From assembly GCA_903842235.1 (NCBI GenBank), contig CAIMLG010000008.1, positions 1 through 54,900 on the forward strand: a DNA stretch of 54,900 nucleotides. Reading direction: 5' to 3'. The notes below the pieces were generated by a model. It did no database searches. It was given only the letters and a program-made list of their open reading frames with translations, and had not been told where the DNA came from. Shown here piece after piece: positions 9,322-17,580 of the stretch (its first letter is position 1; the number at the start of each line of letters is the position of its first letter). Source of the stretch: an uncultured Verrucomicrobia subdivision 3 bacterium (GTDB lineage Bacteria > Verrucomicrobiota > Verrucomicrobiia > Limisphaerales > UBA11358). The position numbers and the translations under genes were made by a program.

Positions 9322-9421
9322 ATCGCCCCAGCATAGTTTTTCGACGGTTTGGGTTCAAGCGGGAAGCGCGCGGCGGATTGGTTTGGAAAACCGCGCGGAA
9401 TTTTGTAGGCTGGTGGCCGAG

Positions 9422-9886
9422 ATGTTGCAAAAAAATTCCCGAAAACCATTAAGCGTCGCGGGCGGCCTGTTTGCCATTGTGGCGTCGAAATACAATGCCC
9501 GTTACGTGGACGCCATGCTCCGCGCTGCCAAGGCGGAAATTCTCCGGGCGGGCGGGCAGGTTCAAATCGTTCGGGTGCCGGGCGCCTATGAAATCCCCGT
9601 GGTGGCCGCCCGCTTGGCGCGCCTGCAAACGCCGGCGGCGATCCTTTGTCTCGGCGTCATTTTGCGCGGAGCCACCACCCACGCCCAGCACATCGGCGAG
9701 GCCGTCAGCAATGCGCTGGTGCAGATTCAGCTCCAGCACGAGGTGCCCGTGATCCATGAAGTGTTGCTGCTCGAAAATAAGCAGCAGGCGGAAGCCCGCT
9801 GCCTGGACAAAAACCACAACCGCGGCACCGAGGCCGCGCAAACCGCGCTGGCCATGGCGCGGGTGATGAAAAGTTTGCGTGGCTGA
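9422..9886 (+). CDS. ribH: 6,7-dimethyl-8-ribityllumazine synthase (divergent)
   Basis: 154 residues from the ATG I prefer, the normal length. It catalyses condensation of the ribityl-pyrimidine with dihydroxybutanone phosphate in riboflavin synthesis. The family motifs present are PGAYEIPVVAARL and LGVILRGATTHAQHI, where the second His of TTH is the proposed catalytic base. Near the C-terminus, NRGTEAAQTAL matches the NKGxEAA helix. The usual FGVLTTDTxEQA strand is changed to HEVLLLENKQQA and the aromatic F of the N-terminal RFN loop is Y. The Arg after QAEA is kept. It is probably functional but atypical. An in-frame start at 9308 would overlap carA and add a non-conserved tail. Confidence 0.85.
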   Translation: MLQKNSRKPLSVAGGLFAIVASKYNARYVDAMLRAAKAEILRAGGQVQIVRVPGAYEIPVVAARLARLQTPAAILCLGVILRGATTHAQHIGEAVSNALVQIQLQHEVPVIHEVLLLENKQQAEARCLDKNHNRGTEAAQTALAMARVMKSLRG

Positions 9887-10034
9887 AGCGGCCACAGCAA
9901 ATTCCGGTCGCGCCGGTTGTTGGATCGGGGTTGCCGCCTTTGCATGATTTGTTCCGGTGCTTGCCGGCTGGCTTTCAGCCTGACTTGCAGGCCCCGCCTA
10001 CTGGTGCTAGGTTTCGCAGTTGATTTATAAATAT

Positions 10035-10733
10035 ATGAAAAAGACCTCATTACTGCTGGCGATTGGATTGCTGGCCGCCGCGCAATGTTTGCATGCTGCT
10101 GACGTCACGGGTGTCATTACCTTCCAAGGCACCGCCCCGGCGGAGAAGGAAATCACCCCCATCAAGGACGACCCGAGTTGTGCCGCGCTCTACCCCAGCG
10201 GATTGCCCAAGACCAGGTTTTATGTGGTGGGTGCGAATGGCGAGCTAGCCGATGTGGTGGTTTCGCTGAAGGGGATGTCAGGCAAGTCCCCCGGGGCCGC
10301 TGCTCCGCCGGTGACGCTTGACCAGAAGGGCGCGCTCTATGTGCCGCAAATCGTCGCCCTCCAGACCGGCCAGAAGCTGGTCGTGAAAAATTCCGATCCG
10401 TTCATCCACAACGTCCATGCCAAGCCGGTCGCCAATCCGGAATCCAATCAGGTGCAGATGTCCGGTGGTGCGGATCTGATCTATACCTTTGACAGGCCGG
10501 AGCTGTTTTTGAAATTCCAGTGCGATGTGCATCCGTGGATGTTTGCCTGGGTATCCGTGTTTGATCATCCGTATTTCGCCGCGAGTGGCGCGGATGGCAA
10601 GTTCACCATCAAAAATGTCCCGGCCGGTAAATACACGCTCGAAGCCATTCATCGCAAACTGGGAGCCCAGACGGCCGAGCTTGAGGTGAAAGCCGACGGG
10701 GCCGTGCAAAACTTCACGTTCTCGCCCAAGTAA
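10035..10733 (+). CDS. Exported cupredoxin-like protein heading the oxidase region
   Basis: 232 residues with a clear signal peptide (MKKTSLLLAIGLLAAAQCLHA). The middle contains a plastocyanin-like fold with ligands in the expected order: His125 or His128 in FIHNVH, then Cys163, His166 and Met169 in CDVHPWM, a type 1 (blue) copper pattern. The last 60 residues resemble a carboxypeptidase regulatory-like beta domain (GKFTIKNVPAGKYTLEAIH). It sits immediately upstream of heme A synthase and the oxidase genes, so it may donate electrons to the oxidase or handle copper in the periplasm; that is inference. A hairpin terminator follows the stop codon. The ATG at the signal peptide is preferred over a TTG 15 bases upstream. 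Confidence 0.82.
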   Translation: MKKTSLLLAIGLLAAAQCLHAADVTGVITFQGTAPAEKEITPIKDDPSCAALYPSGLPKTRFYVVGANGELADVVVSLKGMSGKSPGAAAPPVTLDQKGALYVPQIVALQTGQKLVVKNSDPFIHNVHAKPVANPESNQVQMSGGADLIYTFDRPELFLKFQCDVHPWMFAWVSVFDHPYFAASGADGKFTIKNVPAGKYTLEAIHRKLGAQTAELEVKADGAVQNFTFSPK

Positions 10734-10750
10734 AATTTCATTTCCCCCCT

Positions 10751-10784
10751 GACCGCTGCGTGACAGAATCCGCAGCGGTCTTTC
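10751..10784 (+). terminator. Intrinsic terminator or attenuator just upstream of ctaA
   Basis: GACCGCTGCG (10751-10760) and CGCAGCGGTC (10771-10780) form a perfect 10-bp stem with a 10-base loop, followed by TTTCATTTT. It ends only about ten bases before the ctaA start codon, leaving no room for a separate promoter after it and no visible Shine-Dalgarno sequence. It may end the cupredoxin transcript or attenuate expression of ctaA. Confidence 0.75.
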
Positions 10785-10793
10785 ATTTTCAAC

Positions 10794-11777
10794 ATGAACA
10801 ACAAATATCAGCCAACCCTCTTTTGGTTTGCCACGCTGAACGCCCTCACCACGTTTCTCCTCATCGGCCTCGGTGGGTTGGTGACCAGTCACGAAGCGGG
10901 CCTGTCTGTGCCGGACTGGCCGACGAGCCTGCAGCGGAACATGTTCCTCCTTCCGTTCAGCGAGTGGACGGGCGGGGTCTTTTACGAACATACTCACCGC
11001 CTGCTGGCGTCTCTGGTGGGGGTTCTAACCACGATTCTAGCCGTCTGGCTCTGGCTCAAGGATCCGCGCCCCTGGCTGCGCTGGCTCGGGATCACCGCTT
11101 TTTTACTGGTGATGGCGCAGGGCATTCTGGGCGGCTTGCGCGTGCGCTGGCAAATGGATTGGCTGGGCGTGCCGCACGCGGCCGTGGCACAGACCTTCCT
11201 GGTGCTGACCGGCGCCCTGGCCCTGTTTACCGGCCGCTGGTGGCTGAATTCGACCACGGCGATACCAGTTTCCGTCCCGCGCGGGCTGCGAGGTCATGTG
11301 CTCTCCGTGACGTTTCTTATTTTTCTCCAGCTTTTGCTTGCCGCGACCATGCGACATCAGCACGCGGGCTTGGCCATCACGGATTTTCCACTCGCCTACG
11401 GAAAAGTCTGGCCGGCCACCAGCGCCGCCGCCATCGCCCATTACAATGCCACGCGCCCGCCCGGCACCCTCGGCAATCCCATCACCGCCTTTCAGGTGAA
11501 CCTGCAAATGGCGCATCGCCTCGTTGCCTACGCCCTTTTCCTCGGCGTCGCGGCGGCCGCCCTGCGGACGCTTAAGAAACTCGGCGGCCGCGATCAATTG
11601 ACGCAATTTGCCTTTCTCTGGCTGGCGTTGCTGGCGCTGCAAATCCTGCTTGGGGCCGTCACCATTTGGACCAATAAAGCGGCCGATGTCACCACGGCTC
11701 ACGTCATGGTGGGGGCCCTGGCGCTACTGAACGGAGCGCTCTGGTGCTTGATCGCCCTCCGCCGCCGGTCCCGGTAA
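10794..11777 (+). CDS. ctaA: Heme A synthase (COX15/CtaA family)
   Basis: 327 residues with about eight predicted membrane helices in two similar halves. The conserved heme-ligand motifs are EHTHRLLASLVG (His66 and His68), HQHAGLAITDFP, QMAHRLVAYALF and TAHVMVGALALLNG. The glycine-rich GGLVTSHEAGLSVPDWP near the N-terminus is also typical. It oxidises the C8 methyl of heme O to formyl, giving heme A for the oxidase encoded downstream. The neighbours are a cupredoxin gene before it and, after a 364-base gap, a membrane glycosyltransferase-like gene. Confidence 0.94.
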   Translation: MNNKYQPTLFWFATLNALTTFLLIGLGGLVTSHEAGLSVPDWPTSLQRNMFLLPFSEWTGGVFYEHTHRLLASLVGVLTTILAVWLWLKDPRPWLRWLGITAFLLVMAQGILGGLRVRWQMDWLGVPHAAVAQTFLVLTGALALFTGRWWLNSTTAIPVSVPRGLRGHVLSVTFLIFLQLLLAATMRHQHAGLAITDFPLAYGKVWPATSAAAIAHYNATRPPGTLGNPITAFQVNLQMAHRLVAYALFLGVAAAALRTLKKLGGRDQLTQFAFLWLALLALQILLGAVTIWTNKAADVTTAHVMVGALALLNGALWCLIALRRRSR

Positions 11778-12141
11778 CGCCCCTTTACCATCGTTGTCCT
11801 GTCGGTCGGAGTCACCGTCCATGAACTCTGGCCTTGCCCCGATTTGGTGGACAGGAGTCATGTGATGGTGTGAGCCAAGGTAAGCACACATGAAAACAGA
11901 CCAAGCCACCACCCCTCCCTTGAAACGGCCAAAAACTCGCGAAAAAGTTCTATTGACGCCCACGACCCGGGTTGGCAGGGTGGTTTGGTGATGACTGAAA
12001 GCGAAAACCAATTCTCTCTTACCCACGCATCGTCAAGTAAATAGGGCGCATGAAAAGTGATTTCCCATCCGTTTTATCGGTTTCCATCGTGCTTTATGAC
12101 CTGGTCCAGCTCGGCTTTGCATTTGATTCCGCCTCCGAAAA
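11778..12141 (+). other. 364-base intergenic region after ctaA
   Basis: No convincing coding frame. An imperfect long inverted repeat is present: ACCAAGCCACC (11900-11910) with GGTGGTTTGGT (11979-11989), fully pairable in RNA if one G-U pair is allowed, spacer about 68 bases. A TTGACG hexamer occurs near 11953 but has no good -10 partner. It may hold the promoter of the next gene. Confidence 0.35.
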
Positions 12142-13635
12142 ATGAATTCCCCCGGCGCCGCCAACTTTGATGCTCCGCGTTCGCGCCGGTTTCCCCTGTC
12201 GCTCGTGTTTGCTGTCGTGCTGTTCGGGTTGCTCTTCCGCATGGATTTCCCCAAGCCGACTTTGGACGACTTGTTTTTCGTCGGTGCCAGTTTGCACCTG
12301 GCGGAGGGCGGCGATTTTTCCAACCCCATGGTCGAGCGGCAGGGCTATCCGAGCCATTATTATTTCGGCCATCCGCCGACATTCTCCTATGCCCTCGCCG
12401 GCTGGCTGAAACTAGTTGGCATCAGCTCCGCGTCCATGCTGAGCTTTGAACTGCTGCTCTACTTGTTGATTTGCGGCAGCTTGATTGGTTTGCTGCGGCA
12501 ATATCGCGCGCGGGCCTGGCTGGAATGGCTCGTGCCGTTGGGCGTGCTGGCGGCGTTGCTGCCCGAGGGCCTGCGCCCGGAATCGCTCGCCGTCGCCCTG
12601 AGCCTCGGTGGTTTCGCTCTGGTTGAATGCGGCCGCCAATGGCGCTGGAAATTATTCCTCGGCGTGCTGTTGCTGATCTTTGGCGGCTCGGCGGATTCCC
12701 GTCTTATCTTTTATTCCGCAGCCTTGTTCTTCGTCGCTCTATGGGGCATCCATCAACGCGGTTTGCCGCTGGAGCGTTTGTTTGCGCTGGCCGGCGCGGC
12801 CTTGGTCATTGTGGTTTGGGTGCTGCTGGAGTTCATCAGTTTTCGCGTGGCGGAATTCTGGCAGACATATCACTTCCTCTCGGCCGGCAAACTGATTCCA
12901 AACAAGCTCGCCGCCGGCGTTTCCTTCGGCCGGGATCTGAGCGTCATCCAATGGCCCCTGTTGTTTGCCTGGTTGGCGGTGCTGCCATGGCTGCTGTTGG
13001 GCCGCCACCCTACGCGGCCGATGCGGCTCGGACGTGCGCTGTTGTTGGCATTTGTCCTCACGGGTTTGGTCGGGGCGCTCGGCCATGTGGGTTGCTGGCA
13101 GATTTTTCTGATGCTCCTCCTGGCGCTGGCGGCGATTTCAAAAACGCTTTCCGCCCGCCGGGGCGCGCTGCTGGCGGTCACCGTGGTCGCGGCCTTGCTG
13201 GTGGCGGACAGCCGGATTTTCATCTATGCCGCCGGCCAGGCCACCAACCGGATCAAGGCCGATTTGGGTCCGCAGATTGAGGCCGCGCGGGCTTTACGTT
13301 CCACGCCGGAACATCCGGTGTTGATTGATTCCGAGGCCGCCCGGTATGTCTTTGACTATCGTCTGCCCCCCGGTTTTCTGGATTGGAATTTCTCCGCCAA
13401 GTTCCCCAACTCGCTCCCCACGGACGATCCGCTGCGTCCGGACGACCGCTATCTGATTGGCCCGGCGTCGGTTGATTGGCTAAACGTGAAGACCCACTTG
13501 AACCGCGATCTGCCGCGCTGGCAGCCCGTGGGGCCGCGAAAGTCTTTCCACGAATTCCCGCGCCGCGCCTATATCATTTCGCCTGAGGAATGCGGCGGGC
13601 TGCCCCTGAACCATCCGCCCCCTTTCCCGCTATAA
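12142..13635 (+). CDS. Polytopic membrane protein, GT-C/GT39-like glycosyltransferase candidate
   Basis: 497 residues with a first membrane helix near residue 20, then about nine to ten more, and a soluble C-terminal region of about 120 residues. After the first helix an acidic pair occurs in PTLDDLFFVGASLHLAEGGD, with YYFGHPPTFSY further on. This is the topology and acidic first-loop pattern of GT-C enzymes such as the ArnT/PMT family, which use lipid-linked sugar donors. Sequence-level support is weak and I cannot name the substrate. It lies between the two heme-modification genes ctaA and ctaB, which is unusual, but is separated from both by more than 300 bases, so a functional link to the oxidase is not implied. 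Confidence 0.6.
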   Translation: MNSPGAANFDAPRSRRFPLSLVFAVVLFGLLFRMDFPKPTLDDLFFVGASLHLAEGGDFSNPMVERQGYPSHYYFGHPPTFSYALAGWLKLVGISSASMLSFELLLYLLICGSLIGLLRQYRARAWLEWLVPLGVLAALLPEGLRPESLAVALSLGGFALVECGRQWRWKLFLGVLLLIFGGSADSRLIFYSAALFFVALWGIHQRGLPLERLFALAGAALVIVVWVLLEFISFRVAEFWQTYHFLSAGKLIPNKLAAGVSFGRDLSVIQWPLLFAWLAVLPWLLLGRHPTRPMRLGRALLLAFVLTGLVGALGHVGCWQIFLMLLLALAAISKTLSARRGALLAVTVVAALLVADSRIFIYAAGQATNRIKADLGPQIEAARALRSTPEHPVLIDSEAARYVFDYRLPPGFLDWNFSAKFPNSLPTDDPLRPDDRYLIGPASVDWLNVKTHLNRDLPRWQPVGPRKSFHEFPRRAYIISPEECGGLPLNHPPPFPL

Positions 13636-13962
13636 CGGTGGCCTGGAAAAATGGGTTTCGCGACGGTTGTAACGGGTAATAAGTTGGGTCATTTGCGGGG
13701 GGGGGTGGTCTATGATCGCCGGTAAAAATCGGTAAAATTGGGTAAAAACCGCATGGGTGAGAAAGGGAAATGGTTGACCCGGGCCGCCGCCGTCAGCCAG
13801 TCGAACTCCCCCAAGGCCCCGCCGCGCGAAAATCAACCAAAGTCTGCGGCTCGTCGGGGTGGGAATCTTTGAAGACAACAACCTTGCATATTTTGTCATT
13901 TGATGACAAGATATGGCTAGTAAGGCGCGTCAACCAGCGCGCCTGCTATTTAATTACAAACC
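13636..13962 (+). other. 327-base region upstream of ctaB with short repeats
   Basis: No gene seen. It contains a run of nine Gs (13697-13705), then three tandem 10-base units beginning GGTAAAA (13721-13750). A 7-bp inverted repeat TTGTCAT-TTG-ATGACAA (13893-13909) could be an operator. A stem AGGCGCG/CGCGCCT (13923-13944) followed by a short AT-rich tract lies about 20 bases before the ctaB start. This is the likely promoter region of the oxidase operon. Confidence 0.5.
13721..13750 (+). repeat. Three tandem 10-base GGTAAAA repeats
   Basis: Units at 13721, 13731 and 13741 read GGTAAAAATC, GGTAAAATTG and GGTAAAAACC. One helical turn separates the units, so a protein could bind them on one face of the DNA. 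They lie about 215 bases upstream of the ctaB start. Confidence 0.6.
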
Positions 13963-14865
13963 ATGAAATCATCGGCGGAAGTCCCCCAAGCGGTGGCAGT
14001 TGTGGAAAAAAGTTGGCCGGCGGTCTTTGCCGACCTAATCAAGGCGCGGCTGACTGCCCTCGTGCTCCTGACGACGTTTGTCGGCTTTTATCTGGGCAGC
14101 CGTACGCCGGTGAATTTTTTCCAGTTGTTCCATGCGCTGCTGGGCACCGCCTCGGTGGCGTCCGGAGCTGCCGCTTTGAACCAGTGGTTGGAACGGGATT
14201 ACGATGCCAAGATGCGGCGCACCGCCGACCGGCCGTTGCCCTCGGGGCGGTTGCAGCCGGCCACCGTGGTTGTTTTGGGCGGGGTTTGTTCCCTTCTGGG
14301 GCTGGTTTATCTGGCGGTGCTCGTAAATCCGCTGACGAGCGTGGTGGGCGCGGTGACCCTGATCAGCTATTTGTTTATTTACACGCCGCTCAAACGCGTA
14401 ACCTGGATGAATACTTTGGTGGGGGCGATTCCCGGCGCCTTGCCGCCCTTGATGGGCTGGACGGCGGCGCGCAATGAATTGAGCGGCGAAGGCTGGGCCC
14501 TGTTTGCCATCCTGGCATTTTGGCAGATTCCTCATTTCATGGCCATTGCCTGGCTCTATCGCGACGATTACGCCAAGGCGGGCTTTGTCATGCTGCCCAA
14601 TCTGGACGGGGGCGGTAGTCGCACGGCGCTGCAGGCGGTGGGCAACACGATGGCCCTTTTGCTGGCGAGCCTTTGTCCGTATGTGTTTGGGCTGAACGGA
14701 ACCATCTATCTGGTCGTCGCCCTGCTTTTGGGCGCGGCCTATTTCTGGAGTGCGTTGCGGTTCGCGCGGGAACTGACAGCGCCTCGCGCCCGGCAGTTGT
14801 TTCTGGTTTCCATCATTTATCTGCCGCTGCTCCTCGTGGCGCTGGTGGGGGACAAGCTGAAGTAA
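13963..14865 (+). CDS. ctaB: Protoheme IX farnesyltransferase (heme O synthase)
   Basis: 300 residues with about eight membrane helices, belonging to the UbiA prenyltransferase superfamily. The first Asp-rich motif is NQWLERDYDAKMRRTADRPL and the second region has YTPLKR and HFMAIAWLYRDDY, all standard for CyoE/CtaB. It transfers a farnesyl group to the 2-vinyl of protoheme, giving heme O, which CtaA converts to heme A. The stop lies four bases before the start of oxidase subunit I, so it is the first gene of the oxidase operon. The start Met is followed by a tail of about 20 residues before the first helix, as in homologues. Confidence 0.95.
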   Translation: MKSSAEVPQAVAVVEKSWPAVFADLIKARLTALVLLTTFVGFYLGSRTPVNFFQLFHALLGTASVASGAAALNQWLERDYDAKMRRTADRPLPSGRLQPATVVVLGGVCSLLGLVYLAVLVNPLTSVVGAVTLISYLFIYTPLKRVTWMNTLVGAIPGALPPLMGWTAARNELSGEGWALFAILAFWQIPHFMAIAWLYRDDYAKAGFVMLPNLDGGGSRTALQAVGNTMALLLASLCPYVFGLNGTIYLVVALLLGAAYFWSALRFARELTAPRARQLFLVSIIYLPLLLVALVGDKLK

Positions 14866-14869
14866 TTTT

Positions 14870-16228
14870 ATGCAGGCGAATGTCATCGAATTTCCGCCGT
14901 TTCGCGATGGTCCGGCGCCGCACGAACCCACTGGCCACGGCCACGCGCATCCCGAACTCAATTTCTGGCAGCAATATATTTTCTCCACCGACCACAAGGT
15001 GATCGGCATTCAATACGGCCTCATGGCGCTGTCGTTCATGTTGTTTGGATTCTTCCTAATGCTGCTGATGCGCTGGCAGATTGCTCATCCGGGGTTACCG
15101 GTGCCGGTGCTCGGGCCAGTGCTCGAAAAAATTCTCGGTCAGCCGGCGGCGCATGGTGCGATTTCGCCCGAGCTTTATAATTCTTTCGGCGCCATGCACG
15201 GCACCATCATGGTGTTTCTGGGCGTCGTGCCCTTGGCCTTTGCGGCGTTTGGCAATTACGTTACGCCGCTGATGATCGGCGCGCCGGACATGGCGTTTCC
15301 CAAGTTGAACATGGCCAGCTTCCACGCGTTTTTCCTCGGCGGGGTGGTGATGTTGGTGAGCTTTTTCATTCCCGGCGGCGCGGCCCAGGCGGGCTGGACT
15401 TCCTATTCTCCGCTGGCCACGACGATTCCGACCCATGGCCAGGCCTTCTGGCTGGTGGGCATGGTGCTGCTCATCACCTCGTCGTTGCTGGGGGCGGTGA
15501 ATTTCATCGCCACCATCATTCAACTGCGCGCGCCCGGCATGACCTGGATGCGGCTGCCGTTTTTTGTCTGGGCCCAGTTCGTGACCGCCTTCATTTTGTT
15601 GCTGGCGTTTCCGCCGCTGGAGGCGGCCGGCGTTTTGCAGTTGATGGATAATCTGGCCGGCACCAGCTTCTTCCTGCCGACCGGCTTGGCGGTGGGCGGG
15701 CAGGTGGCGAATGTCAGCGGCGGCGGCAGTCCGCTGCTCTGGCAGCATTTGTTCTGGTTTCTCGGTCATCCGGAAGTTTACGTCCTGATCCTGCCGGCGA
15801 TGGGGATTGTCTCCGAAGTGATTGCCAACAACACCCGCAAACCGATTTGGGGCTATAAATCGCTGGTCTATTCGGCGCTCTTTGTGGGCTTCCTGTCGTT
15901 TATTGTCTGGGCGCATCACATGTATATGACGGGCATGGGGCAGAAAATCGCGACGTTCTTCCAGGCCACGACGATGATCATTTCCATTCCGTCCGTGATC
16001 ATTCTGACGTGTCTGTTTCTTTCGCTCTGGGGCGGCTCCATCCGCATCAACACGCCGATGTTGTTCGCGCTGGGCTTTCTGCCGATGTTCGGGATTGGCG
16101 GCCTCACGGGGCTGCCGCTCGGCTTGGCGGCGACGGATATGTATTTGCACGACACCTATTACATCATTGCGCATTTTCATTACGTCGTGGCGCCGGGAAC
16201 GATTTTTGCGCTATTCGCCGGCGTGTAA
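14870..16228 (+). CDS. ctaD: Cytochrome c oxidase subunit I, N-terminal 452 residues, ended by an in-frame TAA
   Basis: Heme-copper oxidase subunit I, A-type. All metal ligands are here: low-spin heme a His110 (AMHGTIMVF) and His437, CuB His300 with the cross-linked Tyr304 (GHPEVYV), CuB His349-His350 (VWAHHMY) and heme a3 His435 (IIAHFHY). Membrane helices I-X are present. The frame ends with ALFAGV then TAA, and the same frame continues without interruption as FWFPKMTGRKMNEF, the normal continuation in this family, where a Tyr codon (TAT/TAC) is expected at the stop. One T-to-A change would explain it. The product as written would lack helices XI-XII. Treat this and the next entry as one gene, 14870-16762. 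Confidence 0.93.
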   Translation: MQANVIEFPPFRDGPAPHEPTGHGHAHPELNFWQQYIFSTDHKVIGIQYGLMALSFMLFGFFLMLLMRWQIAHPGLPVPVLGPVLEKILGQPAAHGAISPELYNSFGAMHGTIMVFLGVVPLAFAAFGNYVTPLMIGAPDMAFPKLNMASFHAFFLGGVVMLVSFFIPGGAAQAGWTSYSPLATTIPTHGQAFWLVGMVLLITSSLLGAVNFIATIIQLRAPGMTWMRLPFFVWAQFVTAFILLLAFPPLEAAGVLQLMDNLAGTSFFLPTGLAVGGQVANVSGGGSPLLWQHLFWFLGHPEVYVLILPAMGIVSEVIANNTRKPIWGYKSLVYSALFVGFLSFIVWAHHMYMTGMGQKIATFFQATTMIISIPSVIILTCLFLSLWGGSIRINTPMLFALGFLPMFGIGGLTGLPLGLAATDMYLHDTYYIIAHFHYVVAPGTIFALFAGV

Positions 16229-16243
16229 TTTTGGTTCCCGAAA

Positions 16244-16762
16244 ATGACCGGGCGAAAAATGAATGAATTCTGGGGCCGCGTGCATTTCTGGTGTTCGTTC
16301 ACCTTCATGAACATCGTGTTCATGCCGATGTTTGTGCAGGGCATTAAAGGCATGTTGCGCCGCATGAGCGACGGCGGGGTGAACTATTCCGCCGCCGTGG
16401 TCAATAAAGCCGGCACGGTCGCCAGCCCGGTGATTGACGCGTTGCCCGGCACGGTGATGCAGATCAATGGCTGGATTCTCTGGGCGGCCATCGCGCTGGG
16501 GATCGCGCAAATTCCCTTCATCATCAATTTATTCTGGAGCATTAGCCATGGCCAACCGGTGACGAGTGATAATCCATGGTCCGCCACCACGCTGGACTGG
16601 CAGACGCCCACGCCGCCGCCGCATGGCAATTTCACCCATGAACCGCAGGTCGTCCGCGGCCCTTACGAATACTCCGCGCCCGGCCATGCCACGGATTTCA
16701 CGCCCCAGGACGAGCCTGAAAGTCCCGCCGCCCCCAAATCCCCTTCCACCGCGCCCGACTGA
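16244..16762 (+). CDS. ctaD: Cytochrome c oxidase subunit I, C-terminal part (same frame, after the internal stop)
   Basis: Continuation of subunit I in the identical reading frame, 16229 onward; the first ATG after the stop is at 16244. It carries the conserved segment MTGRKMNEFWGRVHFW, helix XI (FTFMNIVFMPMFVQGIKG), the MLRRM turn and helix XII (INGWILWAAIALGIAQIPFIINLFW). A soluble proline-rich tail of about 70 residues follows, with PWSATTLDWQTPTPPP and GPYEYSAP, which is usual at the end of bacterial subunit I. It is unlikely to be an independent gene: no Shine-Dalgarno is visible before the ATG, and the peptide is only the last two helices of a 12-helix protein. The intact gene would encode about 630 residues. 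Confidence 0.88.
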   Translation: MTGRKMNEFWGRVHFWCSFTFMNIVFMPMFVQGIKGMLRRMSDGGVNYSAAVVNKAGTVASPVIDALPGTVMQINGWILWAAIALGIAQIPFIINLFWSISHGQPVTSDNPWSATTLDWQTPTPPPHGNFTHEPQVVRGPYEYSAPGHATDFTPQDEPESPAAPKSPSTAPD

Positions 16763-16768
16763 TCTGCC

Positions 16769-17572
16769 ATGGAAATTCCCTACACAGTTCAAAACCGGCC
16801 GGACACCGGCGTCTATAACGCCAAGATCGGTGTCTGGCTGTTTCTCGCATCCGAGGTGATGCTCTTTGGTGGCTTGTTTTCCGCCTACGTCTTGCTGCGC
16901 GTCGGCGCGGATCCGGGCCTGTGGCCGCACGGCTGGCTCAACGTCACCCTCGGCACGGTTAACACGGTCATCCTGGCGCTTTCGGCGATTACCACCTTGC
17001 TGGCCTGGGTGGCCTGCAAGGTGCGCGAGTTTGGTAAATTCAAATTTTTCCACGCCTGCACCATCGTGCTGGCGTTGACGTTTCTGAGCATCAAAATGTA
17101 TGAATACCACGACAAATGGATTCATTATGAAGTCGCGCTGGCCAACGGAAAATTCGCCGACGGCCATCTCGTGGGGAAATCGCCTGACTTCGACCTCGCC
17201 AAGAAAACCGGCAGCATTACGCTGCACGGCCACGTCGTCGAGGACCGCAAGGAGTTGATGGATCTGCGCCGCCCCGAGGCGCGGGCGGCAGTGCCTGAGG
17301 AAATGACCATCCCGTCGGCGGACATCCAGAAAATGGAAAACTACGCGCCCCGGCACAATACGTTTACCGCCATTTACTTCACGCTGACCGGCTTGCACGC
17401 GCTGCACATCCTCGGCGGCACGTTGGTGATCTTTTATCTATGGGGGCCGGGCAGCAAGATGTGGTTCACCGACCCCGAGCGATTCACCAATCGCATCGAA
17501 GTCTCCGGCCTGTTCTGGCACTTCGTGGACCTGGTCTGGATATTCCTGTTTCCTGTGCTTTATTTAACGTAA
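16769..17572 (+). CDS. ctaE: Cytochrome c oxidase subunit III
   Basis: 267 residues with five to seven hydrophobic helices. N-terminal KIGVWLFLASEVMLFGGLFSAY and C-terminal YFTLTGLHALHILGG, FWHFVDLVWIFLFPVLYL are the hallmark sequences of subunit III, which stabilises subunit I and its proton uptake. About 60 hydrophilic residues lie between the third and fourth helices (VALANGKFADGHLVGKSPDF onward), longer than usual. It starts six bases after the subunit I stop, so it is translated from the same message. Confidence 0.94.
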   Translation: MEIPYTVQNRPDTGVYNAKIGVWLFLASEVMLFGGLFSAYVLLRVGADPGLWPHGWLNVTLGTVNTVILALSAITTLLAWVACKVREFGKFKFFHACTIVLALTFLSIKMYEYHDKWIHYEVALANGKFADGHLVGKSPDFDLAKKTGSITLHGHVVEDRKELMDLRRPEARAAVPEEMTIPSADIQKMENYAPRHNTFTAIYFTLTGLHALHILGGTLVIFYLWGPGSKMWFTDPERFTNRIEVSGLFWHFVDLVWIFLFPVLYLT

Positions 17573-17580
17573 CGAACCTT

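Noticed and set aside
11953-11985. Promoter at TTGACG after ctaA
   Set aside because: No acceptable -10 hexamer at 16-18 bases; the following DNA is GC-rich.
15095-16180. Minus-strand frame of 361 codons over oxidase subunit I
   Set aside because: Arg/Gln/His-rich complement of conserved membrane helices, not a protein.
16226-16228. Recoding of TAA as an amino acid in this organism
   Set aside because: TAA ends many other genes in the window at normal positions, so general reassignment is excluded.
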